From Ferruginibacter sp. (GTDB lineage Bacteria; Bacteroidota; Bacteroidia; Chitinophagales; Chitinophagaceae), in assembly GCA_025350645.1 (NCBI GenBank), contig JANXXM010000164.1:28175-92174 (forward strand): a stretch of DNA of 64,000 bases, given 5' to 3'. Each line of letters begins with the position of its first letter. The first letter of the stretch is position 1. The notes beneath the pieces were generated by a model. The model saw nothing but the letters and a program-made list of their open reading frames with translations. It was not told the DNA's origin and searched no databases. Shown here one piece after another: positions 44,471 through 55,076 of this stretch. The position numbers and the translations under genes are program-made.

Positions 44471-45904
44471 CTACCAACTTGGATTTTGTTGTCCTCTAAT
44501 ATTTTCATTTGCATCTAATTCAGTTTGAGGTATTGGAAACAATCTTTTATAATCTGTGTATAAAATTGTTCTTGCCACTGCGGGATAATTTGTACTTCTT
44601 GAAATTGTTCTTTTTAATCTATTTAAATCATGTACTCTATCACCTTCAAAAGCAAACTCTTTCCTTCTTTCATTTATTATATCATCGAATAAAGCACTAC
44701 CAGTTGAAGCTATTAGGTTTGCCCCTCTTCTACTTGTTATATAATTTGAGTATGTTAAAGCATCAACTTCATTCAATGGTAAAGATGCTTCTGCTGCTAT
44801 TAGATACATTTCACTCATTCTTAAAATCTTTGTATCGCTAATATCTGTACCGAAGGTATTTGCATACTTATTAATAAATACTACGGGACTACCACCTCTA
44901 ACGCCTGGTGCATATAAAGCTTTTCTAACATCAGCAGCAATGTAATTACTATAAAGATCGTCTGAACATAGCATATCGCCGTAACCTGATTGACTGTAAA
45001 TATTAGGTAAAGCATCAAAGCCGTTGTTAGATGTAGCATCGGAAGAAACCTCAAATAAGGTTTCCAATTTATCCGTTCTTGGTAATGAACCACCCCAATA
45101 AATTGCATGATTTGTGGTAGTAATTACAGTAAACCCGCTATTAGTTATCACATCAAGTGCCGCAGTCTTAGCGTTAATTTTATCATTAATGTTTAAATAA
45201 ACTTTAGCTTGTAATCCTCTAGCTGCATATTTGCTGAATTGAGAGGAATTTTTAAATTGGGTAATTAAACTAAATGCTTGTGTTAAATCTGCAATTATTA
45301 AATTATATACATCAGATATTTTATTTCTTTGTGGGAATAAATTAATATCAAAACTTGTAACTATCGGAACTCCCAAACCTGCGGGATTTTCAGTGTAAGG
45401 TTTAGCAAAAAAACGAACTAAATTAAAATAAACTAATGCTCTAATAGCATACGCCTCCCCCTTATATTGATTTACATTAGCACTTGCAGGAACATTTGCA
45501 TTTATTATATTATTACATCTTAAGATTGTGGAATAAGAAGAATTCCAAAAGCCCGAAACGTTTCCGTCGGCAACTACAAAAAGATAATTATTAAAGTTTG
45601 TATATCTGTTAGAATTTGTTAACGATTGATAAGCATTATCTGAAAGAAGATCGCCCAGAAGTGGAACAGTTCTCCCAAATAAATCTAAACTTCTTAAACC
45701 TCCGCCTGGAAGAGTAGTTGTTGCAGCAGTTCCGGCATAAGCTCCCAGAAGAGCTGTTGCTAAATCAGATTCAGATGCCAAAGCTGTAGCGGGTGTTAAA
45801 GAGGTAGGTGGCGTAAGTTTTAAATAATCTTTTTTACATGATAAAACAGTAATGGAAATTATTAAAACAAGTACAGATAATGGGTAATTTAAATATTTTT
45901 TCAT
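44471..45904 (-). CDS. SusD/RagB-family outer-membrane lipoprotein
   Basis: A 477-residue surface lipoprotein that caps the SusC barrel and binds the ligand. The lipoprotein signal ends ITVLSC (Cys near residue 23) followed by KKDYL. TPR-like helices and SusD motifs are visible, for example YKGEAYAIRALVYFNLVRFF near residue 145 and NERRKEFAFEGDRVHDLNRL near residue 410. It follows the SusC gene by 19 bp. There is no glycoside hydrolase, sigma or anti-sigma gene nearby, so the nutrient is not indicated; oligosaccharide or peptide are the usual possibilities. Confidence 0.93.
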   Translation of the reverse strand: MKKYLNYPLSVLVLIISITVLSCKKDYLKLTPPTSLTPATALASESDLATALLGAYAGTAATTTLPGGGLRSLDLFGRTVPLLGDLLSDNAYQSLTNSNRYTNFNNYLFVVADGNVSGFWNSSYSTILRCNNIINANVPASANVNQYKGEAYAIRALVYFNLVRFFAKPYTENPAGLGVPIVTSFDINLFPQRNKISDVYNLIIADLTQAFSLITQFKNSSQFSKYAARGLQAKVYLNINDKINAKTAALDVITNSGFTVITTTNHAIYWGGSLPRTDKLETLFEVSSDATSNNGFDALPNIYSQSGYGDMLCSDDLYSNYIAADVRKALYAPGVRGGSPVVFINKYANTFGTDISDTKILRMSEMYLIAAEASLPLNEVDALTYSNYITSRRGANLIASTGSALFDDIINERRKEFAFEGDRVHDLNRLKRTISRSTNYPAVARTILYTDYKRLFPIPQTELDANENIRGQQNPSW

Positions 45905-45923
45905 ATAATGTTTTTAGCTAGTT

Positions 45924-48900
45924 TTAAAATCCTAAATTCAATCCTACTGAAACAGTTTTAGGAATAAATTCATTTAAGTTAGATAATGAAGATGCTCCTT
46001 GTTCAGGATCAAAAGGCTGATTTTTATCTTTAACCCAAGTATAAAGATTAGTACCCCTTATGTAAAAGAATGCACTTGACAACTTTAGTTGTGAGGCTAA
46101 TTGTTGAGGTAAATTGTACCCTAATTGCAAATTTCTCAGCCTTATAAAATTTCCATTATTTAAATAAAAACTTGAGGAGCTTTGGAAACTTTTATTGCCA
46201 CCATAAATATATTTAGGAATATCTGTTACGTCACCAGGCTTTTGCCAGCGATCCAATATTCTTGAAGATTTATTAAAAGTAGGGTTAGCTCCTGCTCCAA
46301 GATAAAAAGAATTGAAATTATCGAATGAATAATTTCCTCCACTGTAATAAAATTGAAAGTCGAGGGTAAATGACCTGTATTTCAGGGTATTTGTTAACCC
46401 TCCAAAATATTTTGGTGCAGGTGATTTATCTACAATTCTTTGAGCAGTACTGTAAACATTTTGAGTGCCACCTTTTGTTGAATCGCTATACCAAAGAGGA
46501 TCTCCATTTGCAGGATCAACGCCGGCATACTGGCGTAAAAAATAAGACTGTACGTTTGAACCAACACGATAAATGTAAAGACCATTTAAAATATCTTTTC
46601 CATCAGGTAAACTTGTTATCTTATTTTCATTAGTTGTGTAATTAAAATTTACATCCCACGTAAATTCTTTTGTTGAAATTGGAGTAACATTAACTGTTAG
46701 CTCAATACCTTTATTTTCCAAAGAGCCTATATTTTTCCTAACTGAAAGAAAGCCAGAGGTGGGAGATAATTGAGCATCCAAAAGTAATTTTGATGATTTT
46801 CTTTTATAATAATCAGCCGTTATATTTAATCTATTTTTAAATAAACCTAAATCAATTCCAAAATCTAATGGTCTGTTTTCCTCCCAAGTTAAATCTAAAT
46901 TTCCAACATTATTTGGAAAACTACCTGGAGTACTGTTATAATTTGCGCCAAAACCATATCCTGGAAAATAATCATAATTCCCAATAGAAGCATTGCCACT
47001 TTTTCCATAAGAACCTCTCAGTTTAAGCTGATTAATTATTCTACTATTTGAAAGAAAATCTTCTCTATCTACATTCCAGGAAGCTCCCACAGAATAAAAA
47101 TTCCCGTATTTATTGTTATCCCCAAATCTTGAGGAACCATCTCTGCGAAAACTTCCAGATAGTATGTATTTATCTTTAAAGTTTAAATCAAGTAAACCAA
47201 ATTGTGATAAAAAGGAATAATCCGAGATTGTAGCAGACGCTGTTCTAGGAGTTGCTGTTGACGCTGCTTGCTGTAAACCAAGCGTTAAAGGAAAACCTGT
47301 CCCTTGTAAAGTATTGAAATACCCTTTTGATAATTGATTTTCATAGCCGATTTTAATATTGGCATAAATATCACCAGCCTTATTAATACTCTGTTTGTAG
47401 TTTAAAGTATTTGTAAATGTATAATTATAATATCTGGTATAATAATTAAAAATCCTTCCCGTTGTAGCTGGATTATATAATATATTAGAACCAAATGTAG
47501 GACTTCCCGCAAGTGTGGTTACACCATCACCATAAAATGGATTATTGTATTGCTCCTCCTCCAAAGTATTAAAGTCCCCTGAATAAACTGTTTTGAAAAT
47601 AAGATTTTTTAGAATTTTATATTCTGCTGATACACTACCTCTTAAACTTAATTGGCCAAGTCTTCTGTGATCTAAACTGGTAGTTGCTAAAGTATTGTAT
47701 ACCCCTCCTAAAGGGAAATCTGATGTTAAATAATTTAAGCTACCGTCAATTTTGTATGCAGATCGTGTTGGTAAAATGAAATAAGAACTTAAAATAGGGT
47801 TTCCAAAAGCACCCCCTGCTTGTGGCGTGTTTTGTTTTACAAATCCGCCATCAATATTTATACTTAAATTTAATCTATCAGTTGCTTGGTTTGTTATCCT
47901 TATTGCTCCATTTTTTCTGGTCAGGTCACTTGTGACTGTAGTACCCTCCTGCTTAAAATATCCGCCTGATATATAGAAGGTTGTTTTTTCATTTCCACCA
48001 CTTGCACTGAGGTTGTATTGTTGTTGATTCCCTTGCCTTTGAACAGCATTTTTCCAATTAAAGTCAACACCTGTACTATCCCCTAAAGATTTTAAAGTAG
48101 CTGTTATTTGTGTAGGTGTTGCACCAAAATTTACTAATCCTTCTCTCGTTAAATCTAAATATTGTTTTGCATTCAATGGAATATTTCTTTCACTTTCGTA
48201 AGCATTGTTGTTATAACCAACTTCAGTATCAAATCTAAATTTAGTTTTTCCGGCTTTTCCCCTTTTTGTCGTGATTAAAATTACCCCATTGGCAGCACGG
48301 CTTCCGTAAACTGCAGTAGAAGATGCATCTTTTAGCACAGTAATACTTTCTATATCATTGGGATTTAATGTACTTAAAAGATTTGCTGTAGTTTGTAAAC
48401 GTGAAGCATCTCCTGTATTCATAACAGCACCGTCAAGTACATATAAAGGTGCATTACCTGCATTTATTGAGCTCACACCCCTAATTCTTACATCTTGCGC
48501 TGCGCCAGGTGCACCAGATGCCGCCGAAGAATTTAAGCCGGCAACACTTCCTTGAAGTGCTTTGTCAACAGAACTAAAGGGCTTATTTTCAATTTCAGCA
48601 CCTTTAACTGTTGAGATTGCACCAGTAGTAGCTGCTTTTTTTTGAGTTCCATAAGCAACAACAATTACTTCCTGCAAATTTTTATCTTCAACTTTTAAAA
48701 TTGAATTAATATTGTTTTTGTTATTAATTTCAACTTCCGATGATGCAAGTCCTATTGCACTAAATATTAAAGTCTTTGCCTGAATTGGAACTTTTATTGT
48801 GTAAATACCGTTTGCATCAGTATTTACTCCCAAAATTGTTCCTTTAACAATCACAGAAACACTTTTAATAGGTATCCCTTTCTCATCTGTTACCTTTCCG

Positions 48901-48977
48901 GTAATGGTACGGTCTTGTGCGGCTGCGTTTAGCAAAAATGCAAATGCAACCATAATGGTTAGAATAATTTTTCTCAT
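45924..48977 (-). CDS. SusC/RagA-family TonB-linked outer-membrane protein
   Basis: A receptor of about 1017 residues. From the chosen start at 48977 it has a signal peptide (RKIILTIMVAFAFLLNAAAQ), a carboxypeptidase-regulatory-like domain (about residues 22-105, ITGKVTDEKGIPIKSVSV), a TonB-box/plug segment (LQEVIVVAYGTQKKAATTGA) and the SusC signature with YVLDGAV and TVLKDASSTAVYGSRAANGV. A long barrel follows. An in-frame ATG at 49022 would add 15 residues upstream of the signal peptide. It forms a classic pair with the SusD gene. It lacks the N-terminal STN domain, so no direct sigma-factor signalling is suggested. Confidence 0.95.
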   Translation of the reverse strand: MRKIILTIMVAFAFLLNAAAQDRTITGKVTDEKGIPIKSVSVIVKGTILGVNTDANGIYTIKVPIQAKTLIFSAIGLASSEVEINNKNNINSILKVEDKNLQEVIVVAYGTQKKAATTGAISTVKGAEIENKPFSSVDKALQGSVAGLNSSAASGAPGAAQDVRIRGVSSINAGNAPLYVLDGAVMNTGDASRLQTTANLLSTLNPNDIESITVLKDASSTAVYGSRAANGVILITTKRGKAGKTKFRFDTEVGYNNNAYESERNIPLNAKQYLDLTREGLVNFGATPTQITATLKSLGDSTGVDFNWKNAVQRQGNQQQYNLSASGGNEKTTFYISGGYFKQEGTTVTSDLTRKNGAIRITNQATDRLNLSINIDGGFVKQNTPQAGGAFGNPILSSYFILPTRSAYKIDGSLNYLTSDFPLGGVYNTLATTSLDHRRLGQLSLRGSVSAEYKILKNLIFKTVYSGDFNTLEEEQYNNPFYGDGVTTLAGSPTFGSNILYNPATTGRIFNYYTRYYNYTFTNTLNYKQSINKAGDIYANIKIGYENQLSKGYFNTLQGTGFPLTLGLQQAASTATPRTASATISDYSFLSQFGLLDLNFKDKYILSGSFRRDGSSRFGDNNKYGNFYSVGASWNVDREDFLSNSRIINQLKLRGSYGKSGNASIGNYDYFPGYGFGANYNSTPGSFPNNVGNLDLTWEENRPLDFGIDLGLFKNRLNITADYYKRKSSKLLLDAQLSPTSGFLSVRKNIGSLENKGIELTVNVTPISTKEFTWDVNFNYTTNENKITSLPDGKDILNGLYIYRVGSNVQSYFLRQYAGVDPANGDPLWYSDSTKGGTQNVYSTAQRIVDKSPAPKYFGGLTNTLKYRSFTLDFQFYYSGGNYSFDNFNSFYLGAGANPTFNKSSRILDRWQKPGDVTDIPKYIYGGNKSFQSSSSFYLNNGNFIRLRNLQLGYNLPQQLASQLKLSSAFFYIRGTNLYTWVKDKNQPFDPEQGASSLSNLNEFIPKTVSVGLNLGF

Positions 48978-49002
48978 GTACATTTTTAGTTTTGAATTAA
49001 CG

Positions 49003-49010
49003 CAAATATA
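49003..49010 (-). promoter_or_regulatory. candidate -7 box of the SusC/D operon
   Basis: TATATTTG on the minus strand, an exact match to TAnnTTTG, 26 bp before the SusC start. No matching TTTG element was seen at the usual distance, so it may be weak or activator-dependent. Confidence 0.35.
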
Positions 49011-49099
49011 ACGCTCAAACAATTAGTTTGTTAATTGATAGACAAAAATTTTTAACATTTGCTGCTTTGAATTCGTATATATAAAATTTTTATAAAAAA

Positions 49100-51442
49100 C
49101 TATTTCTTCTTAGCAAATACAAGCAGCAGTACAGGTAGTAAAACAAGATTAGTAATGGTGGCAGTAAAAAGAGTAACAGAGGTGAGCCAGCCCAAAGCAA
49201 ATGTGCCGCCAAAACTACTGGCGCAAAATATAACAAACCCGGCAGTGAGTACCAGGGATGTATAAATGATGCTTAGCCCTGTTTGCTGAATAGTAATTTT
49301 TACAGCAAGCGAAATGTCATTATCCACTTCGGGAAGCACCTGCTTGTAATTTACTAAAAAACGTATAGTAATATCTACGGCAATACCTAGTGCCACACTA
49401 AAAATAAGCACTGTACTGGGCTTGAGGGGAACGCCTGCCCAACCCATAATACCCGCAGTTATAAGTAGCGGGATAACATTGGGTATGAGAGAACAGAGTA
49501 ATATCCTAAAAGAGCGAAAAAGAAAAAGCATGCAAACAGCTATCAGCAAAAAAGCCCAAAAAATACTTTCTTTTAATCCGTTGATTATAAATTTACTCCC
49601 TTCCAAAAAAGTAATGCTGGTGCCGGTGAGGGTTATTTTATATGTACTGTCAAATAATTCGCCGGAGCGCTTTTCAATCTTTTCTAATATCAGCGGGAGT
49701 TCCTTTGTGCCTACATCTGCCATGCTTACACTTATACGAGTACTTTGCGATGCTGTATCAATAAATGAATGAAGCATCTTACTAAAATTATTTACTGCTG
49801 CAGCATTGGTATCTTTATTGGGGCGAAGATATTCTCCTACAAAAGCCCCGTCAAAGCTATTAGGCAATAAATAATTTGTGCTATCGCCTTCGTAAAAACC
49901 CTGTTTTGCAAATTTTAAACCTTCGGCAATACTGAGGGGATATGTCATTTCTTTTTGTGCACCTATAAATTGTGCCAGCGAATCTACTTTTTCAAAAATG
50001 GCGAGTGCTTTCATGCCAGTTAAACCCCTGCGTTTTTTGGTATCTACCATAATTTCTAATGGCATTACTCCTTTAAAGTTCTGCTCAAAAAAACTTAGAT
50101 CAGTATAAATTTTATCCGTTTTGGGAAGATCATCTACAATGAAAGCCACCGTTTTTAGCCGCATTATGCCAGCTATGGAGAATAACACTACCACTACAGT
50201 AGCCGCAAACACTTGTTTTTTGTAATGGAACGCCCATTTTTCCAATGTGGTTAATACTTTTTCTATCCAACTGCTGTGCAAATATTTTAATTGATTTTTG
50301 CCTGGCGCAGGCAATAAACTAAGCACCGATGGTAATAATATAAAGGAGATAAAAAATATGATCATAATGCTAATACCAGCCACTACGCCAAATTCCTTTA
50401 AGATAGCGCTTTTGGTAAGCGCAAATACTGCAAAGCCAATGGCTGCCGTAAGGTTACAGAATAAAGTAACCACCCCCATTTTACTTACCATTGCTACAAG
50501 TGCCTCCTGCTTTCGCCATAATAAAGATGGCTGTTCGTTTTTTAAATAGGAGGTATGGTATTTATTAATAAAATAAATACAATTGGGGATGCCGATTACC
50601 ACCACCAAAGTAGGTATGAGTGCAGTAAGCAGGGTAATTTGGTAACCGCAAAGTTGTATTACTGCTACCGTCCATATTACACCAATAAGCACAACGGCTA
50701 ATGATAATAAAGTGGTACTTACAGATCTGAAAAATAGCAGCAAAATTAAAATACTAAGCCCAAGCGATGCCAGTAAAAAAAGCTTCATTTCTTTTTGTAT
50801 TCTATCTCCCACTATTGTACGAATAAGGGGCAAACCGCTTATAAATGTTTTTGATTTTGTAGCTTCTTCAAAATTGCTAACAGCCGCATTTACATTGGCT
50901 ATAACAGCAGATCGTTCTTTAGTAGCAAACACCTCCCTATTCATACGTACAGCCATCAAATAACTATTTGCAGCAGTATTGTACAACCTGTGGTTATAAA
51001 AAGGAAGGCTAAAGAAAAGCGCTTTTTCTGTATCTAATTGTTCTTGAGAAATAATTTTATCAGAAAATATTTTTTGTGCATTTAATTTTTCTGTTGCACT
51101 ATCCTTTAAAAGTGTAACTGCCCCTGGTATGCTTAAAATATCTTCTACACCCTTTGTATTTTTAAGTGATACCAGCATTTGCTGATATGCAGTAAATTTT
51201 TTGAGGGTAAACAAATCATTACTTTGCACAGCAATTACCAATAAATTTCCATCATCACCAAACTTTGCCTTAAATACTGCATAGTCTATGGCCTTCGGGT
51301 TATCTGAAGGTATCGCTTTTGTAAATTCGTAGCTCAGTTTTACTTTAGCTGCATAATACCCCATTACACAAGTGGCAAGTAATAAAAGAATTAAAAGAAT
51401 GATACGATTTTTTATTACAAACTTTGCCAGCGATTGCCACAT
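49100..51442 (-). CDS. MMPL/RND-family exporter
   Basis: A 780-residue inner-membrane transporter with duplicated halves, each with one helix, a large periplasmic loop and a five-helix sterol-sensing-like bundle. Family signs are the first-helix start (FVIKNRIILLILLLLATCVMGYYA), LLFFRSVSTTLLSLAVVLIGVIW, GIPNCIYFINKYH and the second bundle LFSVALGIAVDITIRFLVNY. It resembles the MMPL/HpnN-like RND group that moves lipids or hydrophobic molecules with proton motive force. No periplasmic adaptor or outer-membrane channel gene is adjacent. Cargo unknown. Confidence 0.88.
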   Translation of the reverse strand: MWQSLAKFVIKNRIILLILLLLATCVMGYYAAKVKLSYEFTKAIPSDNPKAIDYAVFKAKFGDDGNLLVIAVQSNDLFTLKKFTAYQQMLVSLKNTKGVEDILSIPGAVTLLKDSATEKLNAQKIFSDKIISQEQLDTEKALFFSLPFYNHRLYNTAANSYLMAVRMNREVFATKERSAVIANVNAAVSNFEEATKSKTFISGLPLIRTIVGDRIQKEMKLFLLASLGLSILILLLFFRSVSTTLLSLAVVLIGVIWTVAVIQLCGYQITLLTALIPTLVVVIGIPNCIYFINKYHTSYLKNEQPSLLWRKQEALVAMVSKMGVVTLFCNLTAAIGFAVFALTKSAILKEFGVVAGISIMIIFFISFILLPSVLSLLPAPGKNQLKYLHSSWIEKVLTTLEKWAFHYKKQVFAATVVVVLFSIAGIMRLKTVAFIVDDLPKTDKIYTDLSFFEQNFKGVMPLEIMVDTKKRRGLTGMKALAIFEKVDSLAQFIGAQKEMTYPLSIAEGLKFAKQGFYEGDSTNYLLPNSFDGAFVGEYLRPNKDTNAAAVNNFSKMLHSFIDTASQSTRISVSMADVGTKELPLILEKIEKRSGELFDSTYKITLTGTSITFLEGSKFIINGLKESIFWAFLLIAVCMLFLFRSFRILLCSLIPNVIPLLITAGIMGWAGVPLKPSTVLIFSVALGIAVDITIRFLVNYKQVLPEVDNDISLAVKITIQQTGLSIIYTSLVLTAGFVIFCASSFGGTFALGWLTSVTLFTATITNLVLLPVLLLVFAKKK

Positions 51443-51595
51443 ATATTATTGAAGTTATGAAGTGTAAAATGATAAGGCTGCAAAGAAAGAAAATTTTGCT
51501 GACAGAATGCTGATTTTTAGTTTTCAAATCATCATTCGGTATTTTGTTATCTCCTTACTTTAGTATGAATTTTTAAAAAATTATTTAAAATATAA

Positions 51596-52327
51596 ATGTT
51601 TAAAACAAAGGCCATAATATTACGAACTATAAAATATGGCGAAACCAGCCTTATTGTAACTGCATTTACGGAACTTTTTGGTGTACAGACTTACCTGGTA
51701 AACGGAATAAGGACTTCTAAAAAAACCGGTCTTAAAGCAGCTATGTATCAGCCAGCAGCTTTTGTAGAAATGCAGGTATATCACAATGAGCGCAATGCAC
51801 TGCACCGCATAAAGGAATGCAACTGGGCTTGTTTATACCAGCACGTATTAAGCGATGTTATAAAAAACAGTATTGCTCTATACATGATGGAACTGCTGTT
51901 TAAACTTTTAAAACAACCGGAAGAAAATACCGATCTATTTTATTTTTGTGAAGCTATTTTATTAAAATTAGATAATGCGCATAAAATGGAAACAGCAAAC
52001 TTTCCTTTATTTTTTGCTTTGCATCTAAGTCATTTTTTTGGTTTTAAAATAGATGATAATTTTTCTACTGAGAATAATATTGCAGACCTGCAGGAAGGGA
52101 ATTTTACCCCACAACATCCGCCCCACCCTTATTACCTGGAGGGAGAAAATGCACTGATAACTTCTGAAATTTTAAAAGCACAAATACCAGAAGAACTAAA
52201 TAATCTTAAAATGAATCATCTTAAAAGAAGAGAATTATTATTAAAATACATGGAGTATTATAACCTTCACATGCAGGATTTTGGCAAAATGAAAACGCTG
52301 CCTGTATTGCAGGAAATTCTTGGGTAA
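51596..52327 (+). CDS. recO: DNA repair protein RecO
   Basis: A 243-residue recombination mediator that loads RecA onto SSB-coated DNA together with RecR. The N-terminal OB-fold region (FKTKAIILRTIKYGETSLIV ... GVQTYLVNGIRTSKKTG) is clear. The C-terminal helical part is more divergent, as usual in Bacteroidota, and no zinc-binding cysteines are seen. It is a single gene between divergent and convergent neighbours. Confidence 0.9.
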   Translation: MFKTKAIILRTIKYGETSLIVTAFTELFGVQTYLVNGIRTSKKTGLKAAMYQPAAFVEMQVYHNERNALHRIKECNWACLYQHVLSDVIKNSIALYMMELLFKLLKQPEENTDLFYFCEAILLKLDNAHKMETANFPLFFALHLSHFFGFKIDDNFSTENNIADLQEGNFTPQHPPHPYYLEGENALITSEILKAQIPEELNNLKMNHLKRRELLLKYMEYYNLHMQDFGKMKTLPVLQEILG

Positions 52328-52368
52328 TATTAAGAATTGCAATAGTGAGTGGTAAATCTAAAATAATA

Positions 52369-53526
52369 TCACAATAGCAGCTTTGCGCCTTCATCATTAA
52401 TAATAACTATACCTGGCTTTTTTCCTTTTTCGAAACTTCCAAATATATCGTCAATACCTAGTGCTGCAGCGCCGTTTAGCGTAGCCCATTGCAATATTTT
52501 TTCCAGTCCTATACCGGAAAAATACTTTTGAATCGTTTTTATTTCTTCGGATATATTTAGTTGTTTGTTACTGGCAATACTATCCGTACCCAGCACTATT
52601 TTATTGTTACTATTCACTAATAATTCAACCGGGGGCAATGTATTTTCTATGTACAAATTAGCATTGGGGCAGATGCAAAAAATAAATGAATCAATATTAA
52701 TAATAAACGATGCCAGCCAGGCAATGTCCTGCTCGTTTATAAAAGTATTGTGAACGGATATTATTTTTTGATTGCCTTTAAAATATGGAAGCCAGCTTTG
52801 TAAACTGCTTTTGCCAGAAGCTTTAAAACTGCTAATATCTATACCAAGGTTTTTATACAAGGCTAAAAAGTTGCCTGTTTTATTTTTATACCATTCGTTT
52901 TCTGCTGCAGCTTCCTGGTTGTGAATGCTTATTATTTTAGAAGCTGTTTCATTATTTATTAACTCAAATAATATTTTACTTACAGAGTATGGCGCATGGG
53001 GTACCAATGTATTTGTACATTGGGGTAAGTCATTTTCAAATTTTTGCAAAACTTTTGTTGCGTTTTCAAAACGTGCTGCAGCTCCTGCAGCTACAAAGCC
53101 GCTTACTTCTATAAAATTATGCCAGTGCAGTTTGCTGCGTTGCTTAAGCCCAATAGAATCTGCCGTATTGCAGATATCGCCCACGGCAACAGTGCCGCTG
53201 TTGTACAGTTCCATTTCTGCATCCTGCATGGCTTGGTGCTTATTATCTTGCCCTGCATCTCTTTTAAAAATAACCTGCTCTACAAAACCTACCAGCCCGG
53301 TATGCTGCGGTATCACATTTTTTAAATGGCTCAGCTCTATATGGCAATGCGCATTTACAAAACCAGGGCATACTATTCCATCAAATTTTTCTATACCCTC
53401 TCCTGCTTCCCTTTCTTTTATTATAGCTTCAACTATGCCATTTTCCTGCACAATAAGTACATCATCTGCCGCTGCAAAATGGTAACCCGTAAAAATTTTA
53501 CTCCCTTTTATTTTTCTATATAACAT
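52369..53526 (-). CDS. amidohydrolase-superfamily deaminase-like protein
   Basis: A 385-residue metal-dependent hydrolase. The metal-binding H-x-H is in VNAHCHIELSHL near residue 60. VPHAPYSVS, SIHNQEAAAENEWY and LGTDSIASN (the metal Asp) complete the active site. This subgroup holds chlorohydrolases, guanine/cytosine deaminases and aminodeoxyfutalosine deaminase; no menaquinone gene is nearby to decide. Start at 53526 is preferred since MLYRKIKGSKIFTG matches the usual first strand; the in-frame ATG at 53574 adds 16 residues. Confidence 0.85.
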   Translation of the reverse strand: MLYRKIKGSKIFTGYHFAAADDVLIVQENGIVEAIIKEREAGEGIEKFDGIVCPGFVNAHCHIELSHLKNVIPQHTGLVGFVEQVIFKRDAGQDNKHQAMQDAEMELYNSGTVAVGDICNTADSIGLKQRSKLHWHNFIEVSGFVAAGAAARFENATKVLQKFENDLPQCTNTLVPHAPYSVSKILFELINNETASKIISIHNQEAAAENEWYKNKTGNFLALYKNLGIDISSFKASGKSSLQSWLPYFKGNQKIISVHNTFINEQDIAWLASFIINIDSFIFCICPNANLYIENTLPPVELLVNSNNKIVLGTDSIASNKQLNISEEIKTIQKYFSGIGLEKILQWATLNGAAALGIDDIFGSFEKGKKPGIVIINDEGAKLLL

Positions 53527-53694
53527 GGTAAATTGATAAAACGTAATTTCGCAGCCGCAGAATTGATTGAACAATTAAAGCTTCAATGCAAAGTTGCACA
53601 AAGAATTTTATTCAGTTTATACATTTTAATGAAAGAAATTGTTTCATTTATTAAAAGAGGTAAGTCTAAATGCTGAGTTCTCAATATTATAATT

Positions 53695-54756
53695 ATGTTA
53701 GACAGATTAGATGCCATAAAGGCAAAATTTAATGACCTTGCCGTAGCACTTACTAATCCGGAGATTGTAAGTGATAACAAGCGGTACAGCACGCTTAGCA
53801 AAGAGTATCGCAGCTTGGAAAAAATTGTGCTTGCACGCAATGCGTATGTAAAAACCATTGAGGATATTGCCTTTAATAAAGAAGTATTGGGGAGCGATGA
53901 TGAAGAAATGAGAGATATGGCCAAAGCAGAATTACCTGCTTTGGAGGCATCTAAAGAACAGCAGGAAAAAGAATTGCGAAACATGCTAATCCCAAAAGAT
54001 CCTTATGACGAAAAAAATGCGATATTGGAAATAAGGGCAGGCACAGGCGGGGATGAAGCATCACTTTTTGCAGGAGACTTATTGCGTATGTACCTGAAAT
54101 ATTTTGAAAAGCAGGGCTGGAAACCGACATTGCTCAGCGAAAGTGAAGGAACGGTAGGCGGTTACAAAGAAGTACAGATAGAAGTTACCGGAGATGATGT
54201 ATATGGATTATTAAAATTTGAAAGTGGCGTACACAGGGTGCAGCGTGTACCGGATACGGAAGGAAGTGGCCGGGTACATACCAGTGCAGTTACAGTAGCC
54301 GTAATGCCCGAAGCTGAAGAAGTAGATTTTGAACTGAAAGAAAGCGATGTAAAAATGGAAACTGCACGTAGTGGCGGCGCAGGTGGGCAAAATGTAAACA
54401 AAGTAGAAACAAAAGTTTTTCTTACACATAAACCAACAGGCATAGTTGTAATGTGCCAGACGGATAGATCTCAATTGGGAAATAAGCTTAGGGCTATGGA
54501 AATGCTGCGCACAAGATTATATGATGAGGAAGTGCGCAAGGCTGAGGAAGCTATTGCCCACATGAGAAAAAGTTTGGTGAGCACCGGGGACAGAAGTGCA
54601 AAAATAAGAACTTACAATTTTCCGCAGGGAAGAGTAACAGATCATAGAATAGGAATGACAGTTTATAACCTGGATGCTGTATTGAATGGGGATGTGGGCG
54701 AATTTATAGAAGCACTGCAATTTGCAGAAAATGCAGAAAAACTTACCGCACAATAA
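53695..54756 (+). CDS. prfA: peptide chain release factor 1
   Basis: Class I release factor for UAA and UAG. The GGQ loop [17 protein letters not shown] lies near residue 225. The recognition region is consistent with RF1, with the PxT-type codon-reading loop near the segment [20 protein letters not shown]. At 353 residues it has normal length for RF1. A terminator follows within 10-40 bp. The GGQ block is nearly the same as in the ArfB-like gene at 37988. Confidence 0.96.
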   Translation: MLDRLDAIKAKFNDLAVALTNPEIVSDNKRYSTLSKEYRSLEKIVLARNAYVKTIEDIAFNKEVLGSDDEEMRDMAKAELPALEASKEQQEKELRNMLIPKDPYDEKNAILEIRAGTGGDEASLFAGDLLRMYLKYFEKQGWKPTLLSESEGTVGGYKEVQIEVTGDDVYGLLKFESGVHRVQRVPDTEGSGRVHTSAVTVAVMPEAEEVDFELKESDVKMETARSGGAGGQNVNKVETKVFLTHKPTGIVVMCQTDRSQLGNKLRAMEMLRTRLYDEEVRKAEEAIAHMRKSLVSTGDRSAKIRTYNFPQGRVTDHRIGMTVYNLDAVLNGDVGEFIEALQFAENAEKLTAQ

Positions 54757-54764
54757 TTTTTTAC

Positions 54765-54793
54765 AAGAGCCGCACACACTACGGCTCTTATTT
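54765..54793 (+). terminator. Rho-independent terminator after prfA
   Basis: AAGAGCCG and CGGCTCTT pair as an 8-bp stem, followed by a short T-rich run, 9 bp after the prfA stop. Confidence 0.75.
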
Positions 54794-54939
54794 CGTCTAA
54801 GATTTTGAACAGTTAATTAAGACTTTTAAGCTCTTCACAATTGTTTAACAAATGGATTTTTTTTTGGCATCCTGTTTGCAAATCTTCCATTACAATCACG
54901 AAATATAAAGATTCTCATAAGCAGTTAGTTTTGGTAAAC
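54794..54939 (+). other. gene-free stretch ahead of an orphan terminator
   Basis: No credible reading frame here. The stretch is bounded by the prfA terminator and a second strong hairpin-plus-T-run, so a small untranslated transcript is possible. No promoter with both elements was found, so this stays a guess. The remaining bases up to 55076 hold nothing recognisable. Confidence 0.2.
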
Positions 54940-54968
54940 AGCCCCCGTTTCTACGGGGGCTTCTTTTT
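54940..54968 (+). terminator. orphan Rho-independent terminator
   Basis: AGCCCCCGT and ACGGGGGCT form a perfect 9-bp stem with a 4-base loop, then TTCTTTTTG. No open reading frame precedes it within 180 bp. Confidence 0.8.
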
Positions 54969-55076
54969 GTAATACATTAAATGGTCGTTAAAATACTATC
55001 TTCATCATTACTAATACTTTTTTACGTAAAAAAAATGAACTTTATTTAAATATAAATTTTAGTTTTTATAGATAAT

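Noticed and set aside
44471..49022. SusC/SusD pair as a polysaccharide utilisation locus
   Set aside because: No glycoside hydrolase, lyase, sulfatase or sensor gene lies beside it; only the transport pair can be supported.
54926..54933. TAGTTTTG as a promoter -7 box for a small RNA
   Set aside because: It lies only 7 bases before the terminator stem, so any transcript would be just the hairpin, and no TTTG element is spaced correctly upstream.
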